A DNA stretch of 64,000 bases from Mycobacterium gallinarum. Its GTDB lineage: Bacteria > Actinomycetota > Actinomycetes > Mycobacteriales > Mycobacteriaceae. Numbering within the stretch: the first letter of the stretch is position 1; the number at the start of each line of letters is the position of its first letter. Where the stretch lies: the NCBI RefSeq assembly GCF_010726765.1, contig NZ_AP022601.1:1922001-1986000 (forward strand), given 5' to 3'. Below are positions 43,188 to 51,410 of this stretch, one piece after another. A model generated the notes under the pieces. It was given only the letters and a program-made list of their open reading frames with translations, was not told where the DNA came from and made no database searches. A program made the translations under genes and the position numbers.

Positions 43188-43223
43188 CTACGGACGGTAT
43201 CGTTCGGTACCCGCTCACGGGTA

Positions 43224-43559
43224 CTACTTCGGTGGCCCGAGGTCCCCCAAGGCACGCACACAATCCGGGCAGGCCTTGGGGTGTTCATCGTCGAACGGCT
43301 TCGGCAGGAACGTCTTCACTCTCTTGCCACAGGCGGATGGCTGAGCGTCCAATCTGGAATCTGCGAAGACAGGCTCCTTGGCATCGAGGATAACATCGTG
43401 GATCTTCATCCAGGCAAAGCCGTCCTCTGGATCTGGAAACACACCCGCGTGGATCACGTCGAAGTGCTTGGGCACCACGGGGACCCGCCCATGGATGGCT
43501 CGGTCATACTCCAGGTCGTACCGCTCTATGGACGCAAAGGTGTTAAGGATCTTGGTCAT
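43224..43559 (-). CDS. Hypothetical protein with C-terminal cysteine pair
   Basis: A 111-residue soluble protein, MTKILNTFASIERYDLEYDR. A beta-rich middle (FDVIHAGVFPDPEDGFAWMKI) is followed by SACGKRV and a terminal CPDCVRALG, which could form one zinc site. It resembles the short zinc-finger proteins that actinobacterial elements often carry. No function can be given. It lies 36 nt from the DUF5677-like gene in the same direction, so the two may be co-transcribed. The spacer 43560-43762 beyond its start holds no gene. Confidence 0.55.
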   Translation of the reverse strand: MTKILNTFASIERYDLEYDRAIHGRVPVVPKHFDVIHAGVFPDPEDGFAWMKIHDVILDAKEPVFADSRLDAQPSACGKRVKTFLPKPFDDEHPKACPDCVRALGDLGPPK

Positions 43560-43762
43560 GGCCCCCGCCTCGGCTCATCGCGTACCTCCAGGGGTGTTTC
43601 CATCCCCTCACCCAGAAAGCTACGGTGCCGCTCCGACATCCTTTGGGCACTGGAAACCGACACGCCGGTGACATCGCCTTCACCCCGGAGGGGCTATGGC
43701 GGTACTACCGCCAGCACGAAGTACAGCGCCCCCATCCGTGGCGAGTTACGCGAACGGGTGCG

Positions 43763-44536
43763 TCACCCCATCGAAGTGAGGCACAACACCTTCGGCGGCG
43801 AGACCGAGCGCTCTCGTACCCACTTTGCTGAAGATGAACAGGACGGAGTACCGCTGACGTATTCAATCCGGTTCACGAAATAGTTCGCGAGTTGGCCATC
43901 GCACGGAACGAGCGACACCTCAACCTGCTGGCGACCGTCTTGCATGACCGGGCCATCTACAACGAACACGCAATCGTTAACGCGCGCGGCGAGAATGTCC
44001 CGCGCCGTGGGCGACAGGCTTCCAGTCGGACCTGCAGGCGCGGCTGTGGTCGTCGGCAGGTACACCGATGTCGTCGGCTTGGCGGTCGTCGTCGGAGTAT
44101 CACTTCGAGTTGAGTGCGCGTTGGTCGAGTGAAGCTCGAATCCGAACTCGCTCAAAGGTTTCAGTGCCACGCCCGGGTTGCCACTGCCGATGCCATCCAC
44201 GAATGCGACGAACGCCCACACGCCCCCACCTGACGCGGAGGCGGTCGCATACGGACGGCCTCGGAACGCGGAATAGTTGTGCAGGTAATAATCCAGGCTG
44301 TCACGCGAGGAGTAGTTGCCGCTCGCGATGTACACAGACCCCGCGCTGGAATCCGCCGACAAGCAAACCTGGAGATCGGAAGCATCAATGCCCTCGACAA
44401 GCGCGTTCAGACCGGCGTTGCTTCCCGACCTGCATACGCTGGAACGCCATTCAGCCGGGTCACCGCTAGTTCGGCCACCCGAGCATCCCACCAGCAGCAC
44501 ACCGGCCAGAAACGCGACTACGACCCTCCCCGCCAT
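43763..44536 (-). CDS. Lipoprotein with Thr/Pro linker and C-terminal Cys-containing domain
   Basis: A 257-residue exported protein. The signal peptide ends in lipobox LVGC (Cys 18). An N-terminal domain (EWRSSVCRSGSNAGLNALVE to FVDGIGSGNPGVALKPLSEF) is followed by a Thr/Ala/Pro linker (about 140-170) and a C-terminal domain with VNDCVFVVDG and SLVPCDGQLANYF. The C-terminal part looks like the LppU/SCO3961-type domain of actinobacteria. Carriage of a mycobacterial-type lipoprotein suggests that the element has long been in mycobacterial hosts. Confidence 0.7.
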   Translation of the reverse strand: MAGRVVVAFLAGVLLVGCSGGRTSGDPAEWRSSVCRSGSNAGLNALVEGIDASDLQVCLSADSSAGSVYIASGNYSSRDSLDYYLHNYSAFRGRPYATASASGGGVWAFVAFVDGIGSGNPGVALKPLSEFGFELHSTNAHSTRSDTPTTTAKPTTSVYLPTTTAAPAGPTGSLSPTARDILAARVNDCVFVVDGPVMQDGRQQVEVSLVPCDGQLANYFVNRIEYVSGTPSCSSSAKWVRERSVSPPKVLCLTSMG

Positions 44537-44631
44537 ACGGCCATCGTGTCATGGCGTTACCCATGATCACTCGGGCAGACGGACAAACTGAAACAGAAGA
44601 ACAAGCGCAACCGTATTAAGGAGTCGCCGTC

Positions 44632-44871
44632 ATGCCCTGGCCATTGTTCACACTGCTGTTCTTCGGCGGCATGCTCGCCTGCTCCATGTGGCGGAATGCA
44701 GCATTGCGTTGCGCTTGGTGCGATCTCAACCAACGCTTCGCCTTCGGCTCTGTAGTACTTTCCGACCGGCGGCGTCGGTGCTCTTCGGAGATTGAGCGAA
44801 ATCTGGTGAGGCCGCCAGTCGTCACCGCGTGGCGCGAAGGCGGTGCCGTTGATCCCGCAGTGCCTCATTGA
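44632..44871 (+). CDS. Small membrane-anchored hypothetical protein
   Basis: A 79-residue ORF with AAGGAG 8 nt before ATG 44632. It has one N-terminal hydrophobic helix (WPLFTLLFFGGMLACSMW), then a pair of Cys (CAWCD) and a basic segment DRRRRCSSE. No family recognised. It stands alone between a divergent lipoprotein gene and a gene-poor stretch. Confidence 0.5.
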   Translation: MPWPLFTLLFFGGMLACSMWRNAALRCAWCDLNQRFAFGSVVLSDRRRRCSSEIERNLVRPPVVTAWREGGAVDPAVPH

Positions 44872-45273
44872 GATCAGTTCAACCTACAGAGGACTTAAAG
44901 AAGGTGATGCGCCAAAAAAGCTCTAGAGGCGCTTTGCGTCGGCTCTCCCGTCGCGACAAAGCCCGCTGAACAGCCCTAATGCAGAATTCGCCGCCGGTAC
45001 TCGTAGTATTCGGTGAATGGTCATTAACCGACCTTCGAGCGTGCGGTCTCAGCCCGGGTCAGTCGTGAGTGACTCACCTATCCGAGCCTGGTGGGGATGG
45101 AAAGCTGGTGGTGCATCGTTGAACTACGCGAGCGTCATGAGGTGCAGCGAAGCTCGGCTGGCGGCGCGCCCACCCTTTCGTTCACGGCTGGCCCGGATGC
45201 GAAGCAGCTCAGCATCAACAGGTGCCTGGGTATGACCGCCCTCCTCTGGGAGGCTTGGTCTCAAGGAGTTGAC
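44872..45273. other. Gene-poor spacer in the element
   Basis: About 400 nt between two small genes. Open frames cross it on both strands, but none has a ribosome-binding site with a plausible protein. The right end carries the AAGGAG of the next gene (45263-45268). I see no repeat, tRNA or strong hairpin. Confidence 0.5.
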
Positions 45274-45471
45274 ATGGCCGACGATGACTCCCGGTACCGA
45301 ATAGGCAATGAGATCTACACACATGACGAGCTTCGCTCAGCGACCGAGGCGGACGTCGCAGACCTCCCGCCGGAGACCTGGCGCGACGGCAGGTTCGACT
45401 TCGACGACTATCTCACCGAGTCCGTCCAGACGGGGACCATAGAGATAGTCGACTATGACGAGGACGAGTGA
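45274..45471 (+). CDS. Small acidic protein
   Basis: A 65-residue, strongly acidic protein: MADDDSRYRIGNEIYTHDEL at the start, VDYDEDE at the end. ATG 45274 has AAGGAG 5-6 nt upstream, a good site, and I prefer it to longer upstream frames. Acidity and size resemble antitoxin-like or DNA-mimic anti-restriction proteins, but no motif supports either. Its 3' end overlaps the next gene by 17 nt, so the two are translated together. Confidence 0.55.
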   Translation: MADDDSRYRIGNEIYTHDELRSATEADVADLPPETWRDGRFDFDDYLTESVQTGTIEIVDYDEDE

Positions 45472-45712
45472 CCCGGTGGCCAGTACAGCCGAGGACAGGG
45501 CGCACAGGGCCGAGTTGGCCGAGGAGTTGGGGTTCGTCCCGGCCACCTTGGACGCTGCCGACATCGAGCGCCACCGTCGGCTTAAGGCTGCCGCCGATAC
45601 TGCGCCGAGCCGGGAGCGGATCTGGCGGAAGTATGCGCACCTGCGGGAACAGAAGCGCCGCAGCGAGGTTGAGGCTGCCGGGTGTGCTGCTGTGTCCGAT
45701 CTCTACGAATAA
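45455..45712 (+). CDS. Small charged helical protein, partner of the acidic protein
   Basis: An 85-residue mainly helical protein rich in Arg, Glu and Ala (AEDRAHRAELAEELGFVPAT, then RIWRKYAHLREQKRRSEVEA). ATG 45455 lies inside the end of the acidic gene, a coupled pair. Basic helix following acidic partner is the size and order of some toxin-antitoxin or DNA-mimic pairs, but nothing in the sequence identifies a toxin fold. Confidence 0.5.
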   Translation: MTRTSDPVASTAEDRAHRAELAEELGFVPATLDAADIERHRRLKAAADTAPSRERIWRKYAHLREQKRRSEVEAAGCAAVSDLYE

Positions 45713-45827
45713 CCCGTGCCATCAAAAGAATCGGCTACGTACCGAATATTGGTGTCATCGGCACAATCGAACGGAGCGATTTGCCCCTTGTGCAGTGATC
45801 ACGCTCATCGACTGTCAGTATTGTTCT

Positions 45828-46306
45828 ATGGGGAGACCATCGTCGGTTGCTGCGGCGTTCGTAGTGGGAGCGGCGTTGTTCATCAGTGCCCTGGCTGCCG
45901 CTCAGCCCGCCTTGGCCGACACTTCTGAACAGGATCGTCAGTTTCTGACCACGCTGAAGGCGATGGGGTTGCAGATCAACGACTCGAAGGTGCCTCCGCG
46001 TTGATCGACACCGCGATTCGCGTGTACTGCCCGAAATATGCCGCTGCCGAGAGTGGTCCAGCCCCCAAGACGTCGGCGGGGCCGACCTATGCGGAGGGGG
46101 ATGCCTTCACCGAGGAGGTGTACGACCACGGGATTCTGCAAGACCTCGATCCTTCGCACGTCGTGCAGATTCTCGCCAATATCTGCTACCACGCGGATGG
46201 AGGTGTCCCCACGAACTCAATTGTCGGTTTATACATCAATGGTTATGCCCTCTCCGAAAAAGATGCGGAGTGGCTGGTCGGCGCTGCCCAAGGTAAGTGC
46301 GACTAA
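45828..46306 (+). pseudogene. DUF732-type secreted protein broken by a frameshift
   Basis: ATG 45828 gives a signal peptide (VAAAFVVGAALFISALAAAQ, cut near ALADT) and the DUF732 start EQDRQFLTTLKAMGLQINDSK, then a stop at 46002. One base earlier the other frame continues as LIDTAIRVYCPKYAAA, the end of a DUF732 repeat, and a second DUF732-like unit GDAFTEEVYDHGILQDLDPS to WLVGAAQGKCD. A single-base change near 45993 restores the reading, and the first unit also appears internally shortened. It could be a real frameshift or a sequencing error. DUF732 proteins are small exported mycobacterial proteins of unknown role. Confidence 0.75.
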
Positions 46307-46497
46307 CGCGGCGAGATCACCTCCTTGCGAGAGTCTCGAATGTATTCCGGGAATAGTCGCTGGGCTGATAGCTGCTTACGCGGAGGTGCGTCGTCGCGGC
46401 TGAAACCTGTAGGGAAACACCTGATTCCTTTGATCTTGATATCGCTCTAGCGTTTCCGCCCGGGGACATTCGAAGTACAGCTGAGGGGATCATCGGT

Positions 46498-46821
46498 ATG
46501 AAGGTCAAGGCATTCCCGGCATGGCTCGGCATTGCCACTGCCACGCTGATCGCCGCCCCAACCGCACACGCCTACCCTGGTGATCCAACGGGTACCAACT
46601 GTGAGTCAAACATGCTTGGCGCGCTGTACTGTGACGGTCCGGTGCAGCCGGACGGGTCATGGACTCGATGCGTTGACGTTTCGTCACAGCCCGTCTATGG
46701 CGGAGCCCAGGGGCAATGGAACGGAATGACGTCGCCGTTCCACCAGTGCTACCACTACGATCCTGCAGCGCCGCCGTTAAAAATTGGTCAACCGGATCAT
46801 CACCTCGGGGATGGACTGTGA
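46498..46821 (+). CDS. Secreted CDGP-type protein
   Basis: A 107-residue exported protein. The signal peptide runs to AHA/YP near residue 26. The mature part has NCESNMLGALYCDGPVQPDG, WTRCVDV and FHQCYHYDP, the four-Cys CDGP pattern of a family of small secreted mycobacterial proteins. Two disulfides are likely. ATG 46498 is preceded by GAGGGG. Function unknown. Spacers 46307-46497 and 46822-46966 hold nothing I can name. Confidence 0.7.
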   Translation: MKVKAFPAWLGIATATLIAAPTAHAYPGDPTGTNCESNMLGALYCDGPVQPDGSWTRCVDVSSQPVYGGAQGQWNGMTSPFHQCYHYDPAAPPLKIGQPDHHLGDGL

Positions 46822-46966
46822 TTTGAGCGGCGGTGCGAAGGGGGACGCCCCCCGGCCTCGTCGGCCTGTGGCAGATGTGCGGTAGCCGCCACTGCCTGAA
46901 GCGGGCCGCAAGCGTCGCACGGCAGGGTCACGGGGCGATTCGTTACACGCCGACGAAGGCGGTCGC

Positions 46967-47824
46967 TTACTTGGTGCGCGGGTGGAGAACTCCGGCGTCG
47001 TCGGCCTCGGTGATGAATCTTTGCAGCACCGTGACGATTAGGACGGTGTGGTTCAGCACCCGCCACACTGCTTGGTAGTTGCCCATCTGCTGGTGGTCTG
47101 AATCCAAGAGATGACGCATGCGCGGATCCATGCCTTCGTGGAACCACTGCGAATTCAGCACCAGCTTGGCGAGTTCTAGGTCGGTGGCGCTCATCTGCCA
47201 TTGCTCGCTGGGTATCGACCAGTGCGAGGAGAACATCTCGTTGTTGAGTATCTTCTGGTACTCGTCCTTGATCGAGATGACCGTGCGCCTCCAGTCCTCG
47301 TCAGTAATCGAGTTGAGGACTGCATTCATTACCCGCGTGACTCTCACGATGTCGTCGACCCACGGCAGGAACGGTCGCAGATCCACGGCCAGACTCTTAA
47401 CCAGGTGCTCATTGTGCGCCTCCCAGCTGATCTCCGTCTGGCCGGGGCCGATCACCCGCGCATTGAAGCTGTACCCGGCCTCCAACTGCGCAATCGTCGT
47501 ACTGACGAGCTCGGAGTTGATTACGCGGGACGCCCTGGACATGAACGCATTAATAATCTCGGCGTGTGTGGGACCACTCACTGAAACGATGTTAGGTCGC
47601 CCGGCGAGCATGGACCCAATCCATCGTTTCAACAGACGCACATCCGTGTCCTGTCGCCTGTAGCGAAGGAAGGTGTAAGCAAACGGTCGTTGGCTGGCTC
47701 GGTCGCTGTGGAAGACCGTCAGCAAGGTACCTGGCAGCAACATCTCCTCTATCGAGGACGCCTGCACCACCGTGGTGGATGCGGATATGAACGGTGACAG
47801 CCCACAGGCCGGATGTACTGGCAT
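46967..47824 (-). CDS. Orphan hypothetical protein, element cargo
   Basis: A 285-residue soluble protein starting MPVHPACGLSPFISASTTVV. The N-terminal third has a beta-type pattern and an exposed basic loop (YTFLRYRRQDTDVRLLKRWI); the rest is helical with many Trp (TDEDWRRTVISIKDEYQKIL, WSIPSEQWQMSATDLELAKL). I recognise no motif, membrane segment or signal peptide. It stands alone in its orientation next to a membrane-protein gene, in the part of the element where cargo of unknown or defence function would be expected. Confidence 0.6.
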   Translation of the reverse strand: MPVHPACGLSPFISASTTVVQASSIEEMLLPGTLLTVFHSDRASQRPFAYTFLRYRRQDTDVRLLKRWIGSMLAGRPNIVSVSGPTHAEIINAFMSRASRVINSELVSTTIAQLEAGYSFNARVIGPGQTEISWEAHNEHLVKSLAVDLRPFLPWVDDIVRVTRVMNAVLNSITDEDWRRTVISIKDEYQKILNNEMFSSHWSIPSEQWQMSATDLELAKLVLNSQWFHEGMDPRMRHLLDSDHQQMGNYQAVWRVLNHTVLIVTVLQRFITEADDAGVLHPRTK

Positions 47825-48120
47825 GCCGCCTCACGAACTGTGGTCAATTCGTGAGCAGCGGCAGGTTGGCTACGCGCAGTAGGGCAGATCTAGAAAAACG
47901 CGGTCATGTCTTTTGACTTGAGTCGCGGCCATCCAGAGCGTGACGTCGATTCGCCTGAGCAGGCTGACGTGGGGTGGGGCAGATGGGCAGACGTCCGTGT
48001 CGGTGGACATCGGTCACGAGGACTTTCCGCGAGCATCTGATGCGGTCAATGCGCGCCCACTTACGTCCGACTCTCGTATTCTGTTGTCTTGCCGACAAGT
48101 TCGACTTCTTGGGGGGATCA

Positions 48121-49074
48121 ATGGACCAGTATTGTACGACCGTTTCGAATTGGAGCATAATTAGCTCCGCAGCTACCAATTCGCAGTTAGCCGGTGTATT
48201 AGCAGGCTTTCAGATCACGGTGATCGCAGTGCTTTTTGCATCCGCGAAGAAACCCGATAGTCACACCATCCTATTGTTCGCGTCCGGCGTCCTTGTACTA
48301 GGCCTAGATAGCTATCTATTCAGTCTGATAACCGGATCGTATATAGAAGGTACACCCACCCGCGATGAATGCGTTCGTATATGGAGCCAGGGCATGGCCG
48401 CTAGTGGCATGCTCGCCGTTGGCGGTTCTGTCTTCGTCTGTGGCCTAAGTTGGCTGCTCGTGAGCTATGGCGAGGGCGTCGTAAACAGTGCCCTGACCAG
48501 TAGCGAACCTAATAAGGATGCGCGAATCAGAGAAGCGACGGATTTCTGGAAGCACGCAATCAAGCTAAACGGCTGGCTGTCCACAGCGATAGTAATAACG
48601 ACGACGGGAATACTGATCTCAACCAATATCTATTACCTACAAGTTAGGTACGATGGCCTCAGCGGGATATTTGTGTGGTCACTTGTGGCAATTACTGCGC
48701 TCATTGGTGCTGTGATAATCCTTCTGTCGTTTATTGTCATCTTGCGGCGCACGGGGCGAACGTTGGAAAAGCTCAAGTCCTCAAAGACAATTGATTTCTC
48801 CATCGGGAGACTCCCGGGGATCACTTACTGCGCCGCCGCGTTCGCTATCGTGGGCACCGTTTACGCTGGGCTTCTGTCGCAATGGGACTTCTGGTCGAGT
48901 GTTCAACTTATAGGGTCCATAATCTTGGGTCTGATCGTCCCCGGCTTGATAAATCTCGGTATTGCAGCGTCGGTGGCCGATCCCGAAGTTGAAGTCAGTA
49001 GCACAACTGCAGGGGCTTCACCCGAACAGCCGTCCCTGGCGAATACCGGACAGACAGGCGCCGCGAGGCCATGA
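48121..49074 (+). CDS. Five-TM membrane protein of foreign composition
   Basis: A 317-residue integral membrane protein. GGGGGGAT precedes ATG 48121. Hydrophobic helices lie near residues 22-42, 50-70, 95-118, 160-182 and 190-215, with two more near 240-290, so five to seven in all. The C-terminus is a short Ser/Thr/Ala tail. Codons such as ATA, TTA and AGT are frequent and the DNA is AT-richer than its surroundings, so it was probably acquired separately. Membrane effectors are common in phage-defence systems; no partner sensor is evident here. The 296-nt spacer upstream has no gene. Confidence 0.65.
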   Translation: MDQYCTTVSNWSIISSAATNSQLAGVLAGFQITVIAVLFASAKKPDSHTILLFASGVLVLGLDSYLFSLITGSYIEGTPTRDECVRIWSQGMAASGMLAVGGSVFVCGLSWLLVSYGEGVVNSALTSSEPNKDARIREATDFWKHAIKLNGWLSTAIVITTTGILISTNIYYLQVRYDGLSGIFVWSLVAITALIGAVIILLSFIVILRRTGRTLEKLKSSKTIDFSIGRLPGITYCAAAFAIVGTVYAGLLSQWDFWSSVQLIGSIILGLIVPGLINLGIAASVADPEVEVSSTTAGASPEQPSLANTGQTGAARP

Positions 49075-49225
49075 TCTGGTAGTACTTAGCCGCCCACTTG
49101 ATCGTCACCCTGCATGGAAGTTCATGCGAACTACTTGTGCCCTCGGCACTCAGGGCTGTGCGGCAACTTCTGACCGATTTGCCTACCCCAGGGGCGACAA
49201 GGACGCTCCGCCCAAGTGCGAAGGT

Positions 49226-49813
49226 TCACGCTGGCAAATACTGCTGCTTCAGGACTTTGAGGGTCCGGAACAGCGTGCTCCGGCTGATCCCGAACATCGC
49301 GGTCAATTCACTCACAGGCTCGCCCTGCTGATACAGCCGAAGTAGCCGTTTCTGCTGGACGGCGTCCAGCTTCATCGGCTTCGTGGCGGCCAGGCCCCGT
49401 GCGACCCGCGCCTCGCGGGAGGCGGCACGGCGCTCCTTGCCCAGTTCGAGTTCCAACTCGGCGATTGTGGCCATGATGCTCGTGACAGCACGACCTGTCG
49501 GGGTGCTGGTGTCCACGCCTTCACGCAGTGAGCGCACGTGTACGCCACGGCTCATCAGCTCGTGGAGGGCATTGGCGACCTCGCGGACAGAGCGCCCGAG
49601 CCGGTCGACGGCGACGACCACGAGGTGATCCCCTTCTCGGAGGTAACCCATGCACTCCGTCCAGCCTGGTCGATTACTGCCAGCGCGACCGGACGCAGTA
49701 TCGGTGAATACCCGGTCCGGGGTGATACCCGCCGCCGCGATGGTGTCGTGCTGCTGATCGATGGACTGCTGCCCGGTGGACACCCTGAGGTATGCGGCGG
49801 TGGTCATACTCAC
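49226..49813 (-). CDS. Serine recombinase (resolvase/invertase family)
   Basis: A 195-residue small serine recombinase. The catalytic Ser is in AYLRVSTGQQS, the Arg pair in VAVDRLGRSVREVANAL, and the long E-helix is TSIMATIAELELELGKERRA. The C-terminal HTH is LYQQGEPVSELTAMFGISRSTLFRTL. It is full length and looks active. Enzymes of this type resolve cointegrates or invert DNA segments. It is flanked by the opposite-strand remnant of another resolvase tail at 49946-50123. Confidence 0.9.
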   Translation of the reverse strand: MSMTTAAYLRVSTGQQSIDQQHDTIAAAGITPDRVFTDTASGRAGSNRPGWTECMGYLREGDHLVVVAVDRLGRSVREVANALHELMSRGVHVRSLREGVDTSTPTGRAVTSIMATIAELELELGKERRAASREARVARGLAATKPMKLDAVQQKRLLRLYQQGEPVSELTAMFGISRSTLFRTLKVLKQQYLPA

Positions 49814-49945
49814 ATAGAACCAGCGGGGTCCCGTATTTCATCCTGTGTCAGATCTGTGAGAACTCGGACTTGCTTGTGACACTGGGAAATCGGACTGCAC
49901 GACCTGCACGGTTCTTAAGCCCACGGCCAGGCCTACGTCAGTATC

Positions 49946-50123
49946 AAATGTTTAGAAATGAGACTGGACGTAGGGGCGGACGCCCGAGCAGGTCGACGAC
50001 GCCGATGCCGCCACGGCCCGACAACTCCGGGCCGAGGGCATCGCCCGCACGACATCGCGCAAATGCTCGGCATGTCCGGTACCACCCGTCTACCGCTACT
50101 TTGCAGGCGGGGCTGCCGCGTAG
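49946..50123 (+). pseudogene. Remnant of a resolvase C-terminal DNA-binding domain
   Basis: Read with two to three frame changes, the plus strand gives GRRGGRP, then EQVDDADAATARQLRAEGI, then PHDIAQMLGMSGTT, then VYRYFAGGAAA and a stop at 50121. That is the GRRGGRP hinge plus helix-turn-helix of a serine resolvase. No catalytic domain precedes it. It lies in the spacer 49814-50157 between the intact resolvase and the next gene, on the opposite strand to the intact copy. Confidence 0.7.
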
Positions 50124-50157
50124 GGACTGTTGCTGCTCGTCGAGGAGGGGATGCGGT

Positions 50158-51192
50158 TCATCGCGTGGGGCGACGTCTCCGCCACCACCGACGCCACCAA
50201 GGCAGCCGACGAGAAGTGGCTGCAGTGTCATCTTCCGCCCCGTCGTCGACGACTGCGTCAGCCTTGTCGTCGCTCGTGACGACATCCGTCGCGGTGGCTG
50301 GATTCGCTTCAGCGTCGCGTGGCCTCCGCGCATCGGCCACGTAGCCCTGCTCGCGTAACTCCCTCACCACTTCGTCGATGGGGCGGGCGCTCGGCGGAAG
50401 AGGTCCGCCCGGAGTGATCTCGTTTAGATCTTCGTCGACGTCGACCTCGTGCACGGCGGTGACCTTCATACCGCCTTCGGTGCCGGACGCAATGACGCGG
50501 TTACTGAAAGTCCCGACTGGCAATGAGATGATCCCGAGCTCGCATAGGGCGTTGATGTAGTGCAACGTCTCCAACGCCACGACGGCCAGGTGGGAGAACA
50601 CCCCGACCGCTGCCTCGTACCTCTGCTGGATCCCGAGTTCACCAGTCGTGACCGCATCCCCGTGGGCGAGATCCTGATATAGCCATGCGTAGGCAAGGTC
50701 GACGTCGGTCTGCTTCTTCTCGTTCTTCTGCTTGTCCTCGGTCACAACGAAGTACGCCCGCACGCGGTCATCTCGGCCAGTGGCTTCGTGCCATTCCGCC
50801 CACAGGTCCTGTGACGAGCTGATTAGCAACGTGTCGCCGCGTCCGGTAAGGCGGTCAAGGGCTGCGAGTGCGTCCTGCCAGTAGAGCCGGTCCCTCACTA
50901 GCGTGAAGGCCCGCGCTCGGATGGCGAGCGACTCGAACTGAAGCTCGTCGGGCAGAGGTGTCGTCATCGACTGCGGCTGGCCGTCTACCACGGTCACGGT
51001 CACGAAGACATTCATCAGCTTACGCAGTAATCCGCCCGGTTCTGACCACGGATCTTCCTCATCTGGTGCAAGGGCGAGGGGGTGCAGAGCCACTCGCCGC
51101 AGGCGTCGGACAACATCGACGAGGAGCTGCACGACTTCTTCGTCGGTCAATTCGGCAACGGGCTTCTTCCTGCCCTTCGACTTCTTCGCCAT
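50158..51192 (-). CDS. Hypothetical protein with Trp/Arg-rich cationic tail, divergent from hsdM
   Basis: A 344-residue protein, MAKKSKGRKKPVAELTDEEV. Residues about 15-240 are globular and mixed alpha/beta (LLISSSQDLWAEWHEATGRD, ELGIQQRYEAAVGVFSHLAV). An acidic disordered stretch (about 260-325) precedes the last 17 residues RRLPWWRRWWRRRRPTR. That tail is strikingly like a cationic amphipathic peptide and could bind membrane or nucleic acid. The gene is divergent from hsdM with a 218-nt shared spacer, so common regulation with the restriction system is possible. No family recognised. Confidence 0.6.
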   Translation of the reverse strand: MAKKSKGRKKPVAELTDEEVVQLLVDVVRRLRRVALHPLALAPDEEDPWSEPGGLLRKLMNVFVTVTVVDGQPQSMTTPLPDELQFESLAIRARAFTLVRDRLYWQDALAALDRLTGRGDTLLISSSQDLWAEWHEATGRDDRVRAYFVVTEDKQKNEKKQTDVDLAYAWLYQDLAHGDAVTTGELGIQQRYEAAVGVFSHLAVVALETLHYINALCELGIISLPVGTFSNRVIASGTEGGMKVTAVHEVDVDEDLNEITPGGPLPPSARPIDEVVRELREQGYVADARRPRDAEANPATATDVVTSDDKADAVVDDGAEDDTAATSRRLPWWRRWWRRRRPTR

Positions 51193-51410
51193 GACCTATT
51201 CAGGCTAGGTGCCAGCTGCGAGAAGCATGGCCACGCGCACCCGCAATACTCGGGTTCAGGAGGAGTTCTACCCCCAGCGCCTCCCTGTTACGCGACTGCT
51301 TGGCATTGCATTCTTTTTCCAGCGACGCCCGAAGCTAGTAAGCCGGATCTCACCAACCGGTCGGGGTAACTTCCACTTGTCCGGAACACTCGAAGGGGGA
51401 CATCACGGCC

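Noticed and set aside
45017..45235. 72-aa open frame before the small acidic protein
   Set aside because: No ribosome-binding site, and the product is Arg/Ser-rich as in shadow frames.
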